From the NCBI GenBank assembly GCA_041484525.1, contig JBGPHT010000023.1, positions 3,194-67,193 on the forward strand: a stretch of 64,000 nt of DNA, read 5' to 3'. The notes under the pieces were generated by a model, which saw only the letters and a program-made list of their open reading frames with translations, was not told where the DNA came from and ran no database searches. Made by a program: the position numbers and the translations under genes. Below, piece after piece: positions 1-8,984 of this stretch. Within the stretch, counting starts at the first letter, position 1. Each line of letters starts with the position of its first letter. The DNA is from JBGPHT01 sp041484525. GTDB lineage: Bacteria; Acidobacteriota; Terriglobia; Bryobacterales; Bryobacteraceae.

Positions 1-85
1 TAGGTGAGGGCCCGGCAGACCCCGGCGTGTAAAATGTCGTCGTCTTCATCGAGCGTTTTTCCCGCGGCTGTTATATCATTTGTCA

Positions 86-466
86 ATGCGCAAACTGATC
101 CCGCTTTTGCTGTTCTGCCTGATACCGTTCCTGGCCGTTTCGCAGGACGCCCCGAAGCAGGGCGGCGGAGGAGGCCGCGGTCCGAAGAACCTGAAGGTCT
201 TGAAGCCGGACACGAATATTCGCAACACCATGATGGGATTCACCGTCGCGCTCGGCGTCAGGTGCGATCACTGCCACATCCAGGGCAATTTCGCCAGTGA
301 CGAAAACCCGAAGAAGGACATCGGGCGCAACATGATCGTGATGCTGGGCGAAATCAACGCGAAGTTTCCCGACGGGAAGGAGCACGTGAGTTGCTATACG
401 TGCCATCGCGGCGAAGTGACGCCCAAGATGGCGGCGCCACCGGCCGCACCGCCGCCGGCGCAGTAG
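86..466 (+). CDS. Small exported c-type cytochrome (reaction-centre cytochrome family-like)
   Basis: The predicted product is an exported electron-transfer protein of 126 residues. An N-terminal signal peptide (MRKLIPLLLFCLIPFLAVSQ) is followed by a Gly-rich linker. Two CXXCH haem-attachment motifs, CDHCH and CYTCH, lie about 45 residues apart, and the C-terminus is a Pro/Ala tail. The segment around MMGFTVALGVRCDHCH is typical of the small cytochromes abundant in Acidobacteria and related to the photosynthetic reaction-centre cytochrome subunit. I chose ATG at 86; TTG at 80 is in frame but gives a less natural signal peptide. The DUF4920 gene follows 34 bp downstream on the same strand, so the two may be co-transcribed. 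The electron partner cannot be told from the sequence. Confidence 0.85.
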   Translation: MRKLIPLLLFCLIPFLAVSQDAPKQGGGGGRGPKNLKVLKPDTNIRNTMMGFTVALGVRCDHCHIQGNFASDENPKKDIGRNMIVMLGEINAKFPDGKEHVSCYTCHRGEVTPKMAAPPAAPPPAQ

Positions 467-500
467 CCCACACCAGGCCGCCGCAAGCGATAATTGAGGC

Positions 501-953
501 ATGAAGATTCTGCTCGCCGTGGCAGCGGCAGCCACTCTCCTGCCGGCCGCCGATATCAAGTTGGGCAAGCCGCTCGCCGTCCCGGAAGCGGTGCCGATCG
601 CGACGCTGCTCGCGCATCCCGACGACTATACCGGCAAAACGGTACAGGTGAAAGGCAAGATCACCGAAGTGTGCCAGGCGATGGGTTGCTGGATGGAACT
701 GGCCAACCAGGACGGGCAGAAGATTCGCATCAAGGTGAACGACGGCGAAATCGAATTCCCCAAAGACTCGGCCGGCAGGACCGCCATCGCTGAAGGCAAG
801 TTCACCAAGATCGTATTGACTCGGGAACAGGCTGCGGCACGCGCCAAAGAGGAAGCCGAGGAAAACGGGCAGCGGTTCGATCCAGCCTCGGTCAAGGGCG
901 GCGCAACGATCTACCAGGTGCAGGGATCAGGCGCAACGATCGTTTCCAATTGA
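501..953 (+). CDS. DUF4920 family exported protein
   Basis: The 150-residue protein begins with a short signal peptide (MKILLAVAAAATLLPAA). The core VKGKITEVCQAMGCWMEL, followed by a stretch rich in beta strands with alternating charged residues, is the pattern of the DUF4920 family, an OB-like beta barrel with a conserved VCxxxGCWM motif. No catalytic role is established for the family; the two conserved cysteines may bind metal or form a disulfide. It lies 34 bp after the cytochrome gene. Its last 27 bp overlap the end of the convergent PEP-CTERM gene. Confidence 0.8.
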   Translation: MKILLAVAAAATLLPAADIKLGKPLAVPEAVPIATLLAHPDDYTGKTVQVKGKITEVCQAMGCWMELANQDGQKIRIKVNDGEIEFPKDSAGRTAIAEGKFTKIVLTREQAAARAKEEAEENGQRFDPASVKGGATIYQVQGSGATIVSN

Positions 954-1952
954 ACCACCCAGGACTACGGGAAACACCCACGGAGCTTCTTCGGAGAGGC
1001 GCCGCGCTCCCTGCCATCTGATGCCGATTCTTCCCGATACTAGAATTGCTACGCCTGACAGGCAAAGGAGCCAAGAACCAGGTTCGGGGGCATCGGAAGG
1101 GGCTGCCGCATCCGCGAGCGTGAGGGTCATCGGATCGTACAAGTGCACCGGATCGGTGGATAGCAGGAAGGGGTCGTTGATCGAGGCGATGCCGATGTTG
1201 GCGATGCCCAGGCCGGAAGCGCACGCCTGCATGATGTACTCGAGAGTCAGCGGCGTTCCTGCCGGTACCACTCCCGGGTCGAGGTGGCCTTGAAAAAGGG
1301 GAAATGCAACGTTGGTTGTGCGCAAGAAATTGTTGCGGCCTCCCCCGACATCCGTGATCGTCGGGTTTTCTAGGGGAGTCAGGTTCAGGCTTGGGTCCCC
1401 GGTCGCATTGGCAGCCCAATTGAAGCTTTGAAAGGAGGCCTCCAGATTGGCCTGCAGATGGAAGCGGGTATCGGAGAGCGTACACGCAACGGCGAAGCAC
1501 ACGCGGAGGTCAGCCAGCAGGACGATATCCAACGCGATGAACGGGACCTCCGCCGTGCTGGTTACTTCCATCTAGCTTGGCGGCAGGACGAAATCGACCA
1601 CTGCATCGTGCACGAAGAGGTTGTCGGCTGCCAGTTGGATGGAGTAGCTGGCCTGGCTGAGGACGGTGCTGAAGTCGGTTCGGCTGAATTGCATTTTGTC
1701 GTCGATGCGGGCATTGGCCGCCATTTCGTGCGATCCGGAGCGCGCCGCGGTACGAGCTTCCGGGGTTGACTGGGTGCCCCACAGCGCGAACACGGAGACG
1801 AAGCCGTCGGTTTTCGCGTCACTCGACTCGGCTACCCGGATGCCCGCAATTTCCACCTGCGAGATCCCGCTCTGCGTGGTCACTATCTGCGCCGCCCGGG
1901 AGCAAACCGCCGCCAGCAACATCAACTTTGACACCGTTACGCAACGCTTCAT
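927..1952 (-). pseudogene. PEP-CTERM sorted surface protein, interrupted by an in-frame TAG
   Basis: One reading frame from ATG at 1952 (good ribosome site AGGAGG upstream) runs through a signal peptide and an extracellular beta-rich domain. It is broken by TAG at 1574-1572, immediately followed in the same frame by ATG at 1571. The second part ends with a PEP-CTERM sorting signal: PEPGSW near 1088, a hydrophobic helix, then a basic cluster (RWQGARR). PEP-CTERM proteins are processed by exosortase and exported to the envelope. The two halves (126 and 214 residues) look like one protein, since the text either side of the stop reads continuously. About 23 residues follow the basic cluster, longer than normal for this signal, and overlap the DUF4920 gene. 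It is either a nonsense-mutated gene or two coupled halves. Confidence 0.75.
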
Positions 1953-2124
1953 GAGAATCCTCCTGTCTGTTCGGGCGCAATTGCGGCGCAAATCGGACCA
2001 TCGCGTGAGTAACTGGAACGTCTTTTTCAGGACGTTGGCCGAGGGAGGAACCTGGCGGGATCTCGAAGAGGCGGCGTGCGGACGGGAAGCGGTGCGGCTG
2101 GGAAGCGGCGCGGACGGTGAAGCC

Positions 2125-5115
2125 TTACGGCTTGACCACTTCCGCCACGCAAGCCAGTCCGGAGAAATATCCGCGGTCGAACACCGGCGGCGTGGCGACC
2201 ACCTCAATCCACAGATTGGGGGCTTGTCCGTGCAGCGGGATTTCCATCTGCGATCCCTGGCGCCGTTCCGCGGCGTCGAAGAACTGAAACACCGACCACA
2301 GCGTGCCCGGCTTGGCCCAATTGTACTCGGCCCGGTTCCTGGACTTCACACTCAGCCGTATTTCCGGCGTCGCGCTGCCGGGCCACACGAACGGCTTGCC
2401 CGCGGCGGCTAATCGGAAGGTGGCGTTCTGGCCATCCACCGAGAATTTCACCGAATCCATTCCGGCGGTCAAGACCGGGCGCAGCGTGTAGCGAAGCTTG
2501 GGCAGGGAGGCGCCGCCGGCGAAGGCCGCATCGCTAAACGCGGCGGCGCGATTCAGAAAGAGCAGGAAGGCGGGATTGACCGGAAGGCCCGCCGATGCGC
2601 TGGCGATGAACCGCGGACCCTGGCGCAGGATCAACTTCTGCAGCGACGCTTTGTAGAACTTCCACAGTGTGCCGCTTTCGGGCTGGAAAATCGCCGCGAT
2701 CTCCTGGACACTGGCCTGCGCGCCAGCGCCGGGCGTGAAGGGATACTTGCTCATGACCGGCTTCATCTGCGCGCAAAGCTCGTTGCCCCGGGCATTCCAT
2801 TCGGCCGGACCGCCCGCCCGCAACACGCTGCGCGCGCCGGCGATCGGTTCCTCGAACATGCGCGCGATCGTCGCATCCAGGTGGCCTGCGGCGTCAGCAT
2901 GAAAGGATGTCTCGATCTGCTTGGTGGCCTGCAGCGTCTGTTGTGACAACGCCAAAGCTTGCCCGGCGGCAGTATCGCCCGCAGCCGCCCGCTGGCCTAC
3001 GACCTTCTCGATCGAAGCGCTCAGCGCAGCCAGCGACTCCCGATAGCGCGCCAGAGCGGTCTGGGCGGCTGCGACCGGCTGAAAAGCGCCGTCTGTCATA
3101 GCGGCATCGACTGACGTATTCTCCGCCGCCAGAGACAACCATTGCGAAAGCGGTGACGATTCCCCGGCGAGTTGTTCCAGCTTCTGGGCCCCGTCCTTCA
3201 AGCTGGCGAACCGCACCAGCGCGCCGGACTGCAGGTACTGCCGCCAGACGGTGGTGAAATCCGTGCGGTAGCGGCCGGCGAGATCGGCGGCCAGGGTCGA
3301 ATGACCGCCGCCCGCCGCGGTGCTGTCTCCGACCACCCAGGACTCTCCGGAAAAGTAGCGCTCGCTGTGCGCGATGGCGTCCATGACGAAGTTCCAACCG
3401 GCTTTGGTAAACGACCCGGGAACTTCGTAGGCATCAGTCAATACCTTCTCCGAGCCGGCGAACTGCCGGTTGAAATTGAGCGCCGTAGTATGTTTCTCCG
3501 CGTCCGCCAGCAGGAACGTGTAGACCCGCTCCACGCCGCCGAACTGGCCGAGGTAGCGGCGAACCTTGTCCACTGCCTCGCGGTCGTTATCCAGCGGGAA
3601 CGGATCGTCCTGCCGCAGTTCCTGTGCGTAGAACTCGAATTGCCGGCGCGCTCCTTGGTCACGATCGGCCCCGGCGTTCAAACCGGCGCCCCACCAGCGC
3701 ATCATCCCGGGAACCAGAAAGGAGGGATCGCTCTTCGCCGGCTCAGAAGTCGTCATCAGATAGCTTTTCAACGCTTCATATACGGGCCCATAGGGCGGGC
3801 CCGGAGTGGCCGGCAACCCGCGCAGGTACTGCACCTGGTTATTGTGGGCGGGTCCCAGGAAGAACGTGCGGAAGCGGTCGAAGTATAGACGGCGCGCCGA
3901 GGGATACGGGTCTCCCTGGAGCCACGAACCCAGGCGATAGACTAACGGTGCGCTCTCACGGTGGTAGCGGTCCACGGAGTCCAGATACCCGTGGAGGATG
4001 TCGAACTGCCGTACGGCGTCGGCACTGACCAGACCGTCCGCCCCGATTCCGGCGGCACTGATCGCGTCGGCCGCGGCCCGGAACCGGGAGTCGAGCTGGT
4101 GACGCTGGAACCAGACAAACGCGAAACCGGAGCCGAGCAGGACGACCAATGCCGCCGCAATCCACATGCTGACGCGGAGTCCTCGCCGGCGCGGAGTGGC
4201 GGCGGTTTGGGGCGCAGGCGTGGAGGTGTCGACAGCGGGGGCAGTGGCCGGAGCCGCGGCGGCGCCGCCCGCCTGCGCGGTCACAGCGGGTGGGGCTCCA
4301 GACGGGGTTGTCAGCCCTTCGAGAAACGCGCGGACCGGCGAGAATCCCTGCGGGCGGGCGGCCGGGTCCTTGGCGGTGCACTGGCCTACCAGGTCGCAGA
4401 TGGCTGGCGGCGCGCCCGACGCCACCATCGGAGCGAGGTCGAGCGGCTCGTTCAAGATGACGTAGAAGATCCGCTCGACGGTGTCGCCCGCGATGGGTTT
4501 CGTCCCCGTCATCAGCTCGAACAACAGCACTCCGAACGCGTAGACATCCACCTGTTCGGTGAGTTCCTTGCCGGTGACCTGCTCGGGCGCCATATAGTAC
4601 GGCGTTCCCAGCACGAACCCCGTCCGCGTCATGCTGAGCCCTTCGGTCTTGGCGATGCCGAAGTCCATCAACTTGGCCACGCCGGCGGAATTGAGGTGCA
4701 CGTTTTCCGGCTTGATATCCCGATGGATGACCTTTTGGGAATGTATGTACTGGAGCGCCCGCGCGATTTGCAACGCGATGCGGATCTTGCTCTGGAGGTC
4801 GCCCGTGTTTCCGTTGCGGATGGCGTCGCGCAGGTTCTCGCCGCGCAGGAGTTCCATCACCATGAACGGGCGATGCTGCTCGTCTTCCCCGAAATCGTAG
4901 ATGCTGAGGATGTTGTCGTGGGCCAGCTTGCTGGCCATACGCGCTTCAGCCAGAAACCGGGCCTTGGCGTCAGGCTGGGCGCAGGCTGAATCGGTGAGGA
5001 CCTTCACTGCCACGGTGCGGCCGAGAACCGTGTCGGTCGCCCGGAAGACATGCGACATCCCGCCACCGAGGAATTCCTCCAGTTCGTACTTGCCGATACG
5101 GGCCGGGAGTTGCAT
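2125..5115 (-). CDS. Ser/Thr protein kinase fused to a TssM/IcmF-like periplasmic region
   Basis: A 996-residue membrane protein. Residues 9-265 form a Hanks-type kinase with the Gly-loop LGGGMSHVF (16-24), Lys38, HRDIKPEN (131-138), DFG (151-153) and APE (176-178), so all catalytic residues are present. A Pro/Ala linker and one membrane helix (about 316-336) follow. Residues 345-996 resemble the IcmF-related and IcmF C-terminal regions of type VI secretion protein TssM: ESWVVGDS, LAGRYRTDFTTVWRQYL, SSPLSQWL, and near the end SVKFSVDGQ and FVWPGS. In TssM the cytoplasmic part is a P-loop domain; here a kinase takes that place. No other type VI gene is in the window. The kinase call is certain and the IcmF call is strong by pattern. 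The signal sensed and the substrate are unknown. Confidence 0.9.
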   Translation of the reverse strand: MQLPARIGKYELEEFLGGGMSHVFRATDTVLGRTVAVKVLTDSACAQPDAKARFLAEARMASKLAHDNILSIYDFGEDEQHRPFMVMELLRGENLRDAIRNGNTGDLQSKIRIALQIARALQYIHSQKVIHRDIKPENVHLNSAGVAKLMDFGIAKTEGLSMTRTGFVLGTPYYMAPEQVTGKELTEQVDVYAFGVLLFELMTGTKPIAGDTVERIFYVILNEPLDLAPMVASGAPPAICDLVGQCTAKDPAARPQGFSPVRAFLEGLTTPSGAPPAVTAQAGGAAAAPATAPAVDTSTPAPQTAATPRRRGLRVSMWIAAALVVLLGSGFAFVWFQRHQLDSRFRAAADAISAAGIGADGLVSADAVRQFDILHGYLDSVDRYHRESAPLVYRLGSWLQGDPYPSARRLYFDRFRTFFLGPAHNNQVQYLRGLPATPGPPYGPVYEALKSYLMTTSEPAKSDPSFLVPGMMRWWGAGLNAGADRDQGARRQFEFYAQELRQDDPFPLDNDREAVDKVRRYLGQFGGVERVYTFLLADAEKHTTALNFNRQFAGSEKVLTDAYEVPGSFTKAGWNFVMDAIAHSERYFSGESWVVGDSTAAGGGHSTLAADLAGRYRTDFTTVWRQYLQSGALVRFASLKDGAQKLEQLAGESSPLSQWLSLAAENTSVDAAMTDGAFQPVAAAQTALARYRESLAALSASIEKVVGQRAAAGDTAAGQALALSQQTLQATKQIETSFHADAAGHLDATIARMFEEPIAGARSVLRAGGPAEWNARGNELCAQMKPVMSKYPFTPGAGAQASVQEIAAIFQPESGTLWKFYKASLQKLILRQGPRFIASASAGLPVNPAFLLFLNRAAAFSDAAFAGGASLPKLRYTLRPVLTAGMDSVKFSVDGQNATFRLAAAGKPFVWPGSATPEIRLSVKSRNRAEYNWAKPGTLWSVFQFFDAAERRQGSQMEIPLHGQAPNLWIEVVATPPVFDRGYFSGLACVAEVVKP

Positions 5116-5134
5116 CTAAACGCACCATTTTAAA

Positions 5135-5947
5135 TCATAGCGCATCGGGTGTGTGGAACAGGAAGCTCGAAATGTTGGCCAGTATCGTCTTTTCGGTGCC
5201 GCTCGAAAACATCCCCGCCTTCCCCAATTCACTCAAATACGTGCGGAAATTCGCCCCCATCGAGAGGCCGGTGCGCCGCGGCTTAAAGGTCAGTTGGTGT
5301 GCGGAGAATTGGGGTTCATATCCAAAAACACGCAGCCCCAACAGTTCGCGGCACAGTACGCGTGGCACGTTGTAGAGTGGATTCCACAACGAATCGGGGA
5401 ACCGCTTGAAGAACGCTCGCCATTTCCCGATGTATCCTGGCAGATCGCCCGCCTTGGGGGCGGATGGCTCAAACCGTGCGCGCAGGTTGGTAACTGCCTC
5501 CACGCTATCCACGCGGTCGTCGGCCAGATGGAACTCGCGGTATCCGTGCACGCCGCCGATGACGAGCGCGTCGTTGAGCAACGGCGACCACGTCGAATCG
5601 CTGAGGATCGCGCCCGTGCCGATATTGGGGGGCGGGAGACCTCGCTGGATGGCGCGAAACTTCATGATCTGGAGCATGGCTTTCTCATCCGCCTCCTGCA
5701 CCCCGGCGCCGGAAAGCAATCCGAAGTTCCGCAACAGATGCGGATCCATGCGGATCTTGGTGTCGCCGAGCAGGATGAAATTGAACGGGCCCGGCAGCAG
5801 ACCGCAGGCGCGTTTGTAAACGCGGTAGGCGGACATGAGCACAGCCAGTTCGTCCTCAAACTTGTGCCATTTGTGCAACTCCTGGTATTTGCCGACGGTC
5901 GGGCCTTCGAGTTCCGAGACGAATTCCTGTAGGGTTGTCCACGGCAT
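5135..5947 (-). CDS. Conserved hypothetical protein
   Basis: I do not recognise this 270-residue protein. It is soluble, with no signal peptide or membrane segment, and has an N-terminal helical part (TLQEFVSELEGPTVGKYQEL). I chose ATG at 5947 because GGAG lies about 9 bases upstream; the frame stays open further upstream but into the DUF1287 gene. It lies 19 bp downstream of the unrelated-looking kinase-IcmF gene's start side, on the same strand, so it may be transcribed just ahead of the kinase gene. No catalytic motif stands out. Confidence 0.65.
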   Translation of the reverse strand: MPWTTLQEFVSELEGPTVGKYQELHKWHKFEDELAVLMSAYRVYKRACGLLPGPFNFILLGDTKIRMDPHLLRNFGLLSGAGVQEADEKAMLQIMKFRAIQRGLPPPNIGTGAILSDSTWSPLLNDALVIGGVHGYREFHLADDRVDSVEAVTNLRARFEPSAPKAGDLPGYIGKWRAFFKRFPDSLWNPLYNVPRVLCRELLGLRVFGYEPQFSAHQLTFKPRRTGLSMGANFRTYLSELGKAGMFSSGTEKTILANISSFLFHTPDAL

Positions 5948-6098
5948 AGGCTGTGCTCCAGAAAAGCGCCCGCGCTGGCTCCGGGGACGTTTTCCGTGAT
6001 ATTGCGTACGCTTGGCAGCGTACGGCTTGTACTCGCTTTCTGTCAAGTGGGTACTGTTGGTGAGGCTTTTCGAGGGACTGCGCTGGCGCAAATCTGAC

Positions 6099-6734
6099 TC
6101 AGGAGCGTGGTCCGAAGTAACGGTAATGCCCGGTGATTTTCCAGTTGAACAAGACGTCTTCCATTTTGGGGCCTTGCCCGATGTTGTGGACCAGCATGTA
6201 ACGCCCGCTTGTGCCCGATTTCTGGTCCACGACAATCCCGATGTGTGGGACATTCCCGCCAAGGTCCCACGTGACCAGATCGCCTGGCGCGTAGTCTTCG
6301 GCCCGGCTCGTGATTCCGAGCGTCTTTCCTTTGCGCGAGAAAAACACCATGAGGTTCGGGACGCGCCGCTGATCGATGTTCGTATCCGGACGCCAGGCGA
6401 GCCACCTCAACCTGCGTGGATAGGCTGAAAAACTCTGCTTCATGTCTTCGTGGACTTCCTTCTGCAGGTCCACTCCGATCGCGCGGTACGGGCGAATCAC
6501 TTCGTCCGCGCATACCCCCGTATCGGCAGGGACGTCGCCGCCCGGATACGGAATCTTGACGTACGCCGGATCGTACCGCACTACGTGATGCGTCCGCTCG
6601 ATTGCGGCCGCTACTAATCGTTTTAGGAATTCCCGGTGGACAATCGATTCACCGGCACTCGGTTGGGCGAGGGCGAGAACTGCGAGAATTGAGGCTAGGG
6701 CAACTAATGCAACGAGTCTGGTTCTTACAGGCAA
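6099..6734 (-). CDS. DUF1287 family exported protein
   Basis: A 211-residue protein with an N-terminal signal peptide (MPVRTRLVALVALASILAVL). The motifs ADTGVCADEVIRPYRAIGVD, DYAPGDLVTWDL, HIGIVVD and HNIGQG match the DUF1287 family. These are cysteine-peptidase-fold proteins resembling NlpC/P60 enzymes, with a candidate Cys in VCADE and a His in NVPHIGIV. An envelope hydrolase role is plausible but not shown. The gene stands alone, with about 150 bp downstream before the next gene and tRNA-Thr upstream. Confidence 0.85.
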   Translation of the reverse strand: MPVRTRLVALVALASILAVLALAQPSAGESIVHREFLKRLVAAAIERTHHVVRYDPAYVKIPYPGGDVPADTGVCADEVIRPYRAIGVDLQKEVHEDMKQSFSAYPRRLRWLAWRPDTNIDQRRVPNLMVFFSRKGKTLGITSRAEDYAPGDLVTWDLGGNVPHIGIVVDQKSGTSGRYMLVHNIGQGPKMEDVLFNWKITGHYRYFGPRS

Positions 6735-6797
6735 ACCGTCCCCGTTTGATAGGTTCTAGCAGTGTGCCGCAGGTAGAGAGTCTTTCTTAGTTGAAAT

Positions 6798-6873
6798 TGG
6801 AGCTGGCGGAGGGGCTTGAACCCCCGACCCTCTGATTACAAATCAGATGCTCTACCAACTGAGCTACGCCAGC
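6798..6873 (-). tRNA. tRNA-Thr (anticodon TGT)
   Basis: Read on the minus strand, the 76-nt sequence folds into a cloverleaf. The acceptor stem GCTGGCG pairs with CGCCAGC, the D-arm is GCTC/GAGC, and the anticodon stem TCTGA/TCAGA closes a TTTGTAA loop, giving anticodon TGT. The T-arm contains GTTCAAG, and CCA is encoded at the 3' end. TGT reads threonine ACA codons. Confidence 0.97.
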
Positions 6874-6901
6874 CTTCCAAGTACGAGTATACCCGAAGGC
6901 G

Positions 6902-7276
6902 TCATCCCCGACGTAGTCTGTTGACGACCCGGCGGGTCACGAAGAATCGCAGTCCGCACGCCAGACACCGATGCGGCAGAATCAGGATACTCAACAGCAA
7001 CTCCCATTGAGTCCGCCTATGCGAGCGTCGCACCTCTCTTGAAGTGCAGATCGGACACGCGAAACGTGTCGTGACTCTCCACTCGTTGGAATCTGCGTGT
7101 CTTTGTCTCCACTTTTTGCGCTCGTCCGCGCCCGCTCTTTGCTGAGCCAGGAGTTCCAATCTCAGGAGAAGTCTGTCTCGCCGTTCCTCGAGTAGTGCCT
7201 GTGCGGCTCTATGGCGGGTCTCGTGATGAGGGCGGATGCTTCTTACAGCAGCGTGGGAGTGACCGGTCCGAAGCAT
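6902..7276 (-). CDS. Small Cys-rich (zinc-ribbon-like) hypothetical protein
   Basis: The C-terminal half has two Cys pairs, CPIC and CLAC, about 30 residues apart, around a hydrophobic stretch (ELLLSILILPH) and followed by GLRFFVTRR. This CPxC...CxxC...RFF pattern recurs in small acidobacterial proteins of unknown role and suggests a zinc ribbon. The N-terminal half is Arg-rich and unconvincing, so the true start may lie well inside (a TTG near 7155 is possible). No ribosome site decides it. It lies just after tRNA-Thr and 8 bp before the next minus-strand gene. Confidence 0.5.
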   Translation of the reverse strand: MLRTGHSHAAVRSIRPHHETRHRAAQALLEERRDRLLLRLELLAQQRAGADERKKWRQRHADSNEWRVTTRFACPICTSREVRRSHRRTQWELLLSILILPHRCLACGLRFFVTRRVVNRLRRG

Positions 7277-7284
7277 TCCAGGGC

Positions 7285-7617
7285 CTACCGTCTGAGAGTC
7301 AGACCGGCATTCTTTTCCCGGATCCTGGCTTTGCGTTCCCGCCCATCCGCATCATGAATGACCAAGTGATTGCGAGCCACCGAGAACTTCACGGGAGCAT
7401 ACAGGTTCACGTTCAAAGGCTGGTCTAACACAACCAGGTAGCGGACTCCGTCCGACCTGACTCCATAAAGATACTCAGGTTTGAGGCGGCCCGCCGTGTG
7501 GATCGTTTTCCGCGATGTAACTTCGCCGTCCTGCCAGAGGCGGGCTTTGGGCTTGGATTCGAGGGCAAACGGGCTGAGACCCAGGAACACAATCCAGATG
7601 GCTGCCGAGCGTGGCAT
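7285..7617 (-). CDS. Small exported hypothetical protein
   Basis: The 110-residue protein starts with a hydrophobic signal-like segment (MPRSAAIWIVFLGLSPFALE). A beta-rich region follows, with the repeated pattern YLYGVRSDGVRYLVV, then VKFSVARNHLVIHDADGRE. I have seen this type of short exported beta protein repeatedly in Solibacter-like genomes, but it has no assigned function. ATG at 7617 is the only sensible start. Confidence 0.65.
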   Translation of the reverse strand: MPRSAAIWIVFLGLSPFALESKPKARLWQDGEVTSRKTIHTAGRLKPEYLYGVRSDGVRYLVVLDQPLNVNLYAPVKFSVARNHLVIHDADGRERKARIREKNAGLTLRR

Positions 7618-7817
7618 AGAGACATCCTGAGAGTATGCCGAAGACGATGAGAATACAAGGGCATCGAGGTACAGTGCGTACTGAAACGAAGCTTGAATTT
7701 CCAGCGTCGGGACTCTTTATGACTGAGCACTCGGAGCGATCTGAAGGGCCTTTCTGGATTCTTCCGGCCAGCCATCCGGGCGGCGCAATGGCCATCCCGG
7801 TCGTGTATGCTGGACCC

Positions 7818-8600
7818 ATGACCGAGACCGAAGCCCCAGGAAGAGCCCGGAATCTTCCGGCGCCTCCTACGTTCCCGACGTTCGCCGAGGAGCGCCGGCA
7901 CCGCAAACAACGGCTGGCCGCCGCGTTCCGCCTGTTCGCCAGGTTCGGGTTTAATGAAGGCGTGGCCGGCCACATTACGGCCCGCGACCCCGAACATCCC
8001 GAGTGCTTCTGGGTCAACCCGTTCGGCGCGTATTTCGGGCACATCCGCGCCTCCGGCCTCATCCTGGTGGACAGCCGCGGCGAGGTGATCGAGGGCGACC
8101 GCCCCGTCAACACCGCGGCCTTTGCGATTCACTCGCGCATTCACGCCGCGCGGCCGGAAGTGGTGGCCGCGGCGCACGCGCATTCGATCTACGGCAAAAC
8201 CTGGTCCTCGCTGGGACGGCTGCTCGACCCGATCACGCAGGACGCTTGCGCGTTCTACGACGACCACGCGCTCTTCAACGACTACACGGGCGTGGTGTAC
8301 GACACCACCGAAGGAGACCGGATCGCGGCGGCGCTCGGCCCGCGCAAAGCGGCCATCCTGCGCAACCATGGATTGCTTACCGTGGGCCGCACCGTGGATG
8401 AAGCCGCCTGGTGGTTCATCACGATGGAGCGAAGCTGCCACGCGCAGCTAATGGCGGAGGCCGCCGGCAAGCCCATCTCCATCGCGCACGAGAGCGCCCT
8501 GGTCGCGCGCAGCCAGGTGGGGGGCGAAATGGTCGGGTGGTTCCAGTTCCAGCCGCTCTGGGACCGCATCAGCCGCGACGAGCCTGACCTTCTCGAATAG
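7818..8600 (+). CDS. Class II aldolase/adducin family protein
   Basis: A 260-residue cytosolic protein of the class II aldolase/adducin fold. It carries the zinc ligands HAHS and RNHGLLT, the acidic and aromatic region FYDDHALFNDYTG, and the N-terminal helix FARFGFNEGVAGHIT typical of the group. Family members cleave phosphorylated sugars (fuculose- or ribulose-phosphate) or act on other hydroxy-carbonyl substrates. The substrate here is not determined, and the short form resembles decarboxylase- and adducin-like members. ATG at 7818 starts the conserved protein; the frame is open upstream to 7635 without homology. It is convergent with the cysteine synthase remnant. Confidence 0.85.
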   Translation: MTETEAPGRARNLPAPPTFPTFAEERRHRKQRLAAAFRLFARFGFNEGVAGHITARDPEHPECFWVNPFGAYFGHIRASGLILVDSRGEVIEGDRPVNTAAFAIHSRIHAARPEVVAAAHAHSIYGKTWSSLGRLLDPITQDACAFYDDHALFNDYTGVVYDTTEGDRIAAALGPRKAAILRNHGLLTVGRTVDEAAWWFITMERSCHAQLMAEAAGKPISIAHESALVARSQVGGEMVGWFQFQPLWDRISRDEPDLLE

Positions 8601-8607
8601 CCGCGCG

Positions 8608-8965
8608 TCAGTACTTCAGGCCGGTATCAGAGGACGGTCGCGACCACCGCATCCGGCGGCAGCCGGCCCGACTCGAGCAAGCGTGACGCAGCCAGCACAT
8701 TGGCCGCCGACGAATAGCCCACGTGCAGGCCCTCGCGATGCGCCAGGAGGCGCCGCCATTCCGCCGCCTCGCCGTCGCCGATCGCGATCGGGAGGTCCAT
8801 CAAATCGAAGTCCCATTGCGGAGGCACGGCGCCGTATCCAGTGCCTTGCAGGGTGTGGCGGACTTTCGAAACCGGCTTTCCCGCGAGCACCGCGGCGCCT
8901 TCGGGCTCGACCGCCGCGCACACAATTTCCCGGCGCTGCCGTTTGCCGAACAGAATCACAAGAGC
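8608..8965 (-). pseudogene. Cysteine synthase family (PLP-dependent) C-terminal remnant
   Basis: The minus strand encodes the last third of a beta-family PLP enzyme: VEPEGAAVLAGKPVSK, then QGTGYGAVPPQWD, then HREGLHVGYSSAANVLAAS and VVATVL, matching the C-terminal lobe of cysteine synthases. About 200 N-terminal residues, including the PLP lysine, are missing; beyond about 8965 the sequence is unrelated and belongs to the DUF2326 remnant on the other strand. Near the 3' end a two-base loss (CTCTGATACC where CTCTGCGATACC is expected) shifts the frame. In the shifted frame DTGLKY and a stop follow at 8610-8608. It is non-functional by both defects. Confidence 0.8.
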
Positions 8966-8984
8966 AAGCAGGCTGGAGCGAACG

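Noticed and set aside
1572..1574. TAG as a recoded (pyrrolysine or suppressed) codon
   Set aside because: No recoding element or suppressor tRNA is visible; many genes here end normally with TAG (for example nuoC and the DUF4920 neighbour), so a plain nonsense mutation is simpler.
2125..5115. Evidence for a type VI secretion cluster
   Set aside because: Only the kinase-IcmF fusion is present; no tssB, tssC, tssK, hcp, vgrG or clpV is visible in the window.
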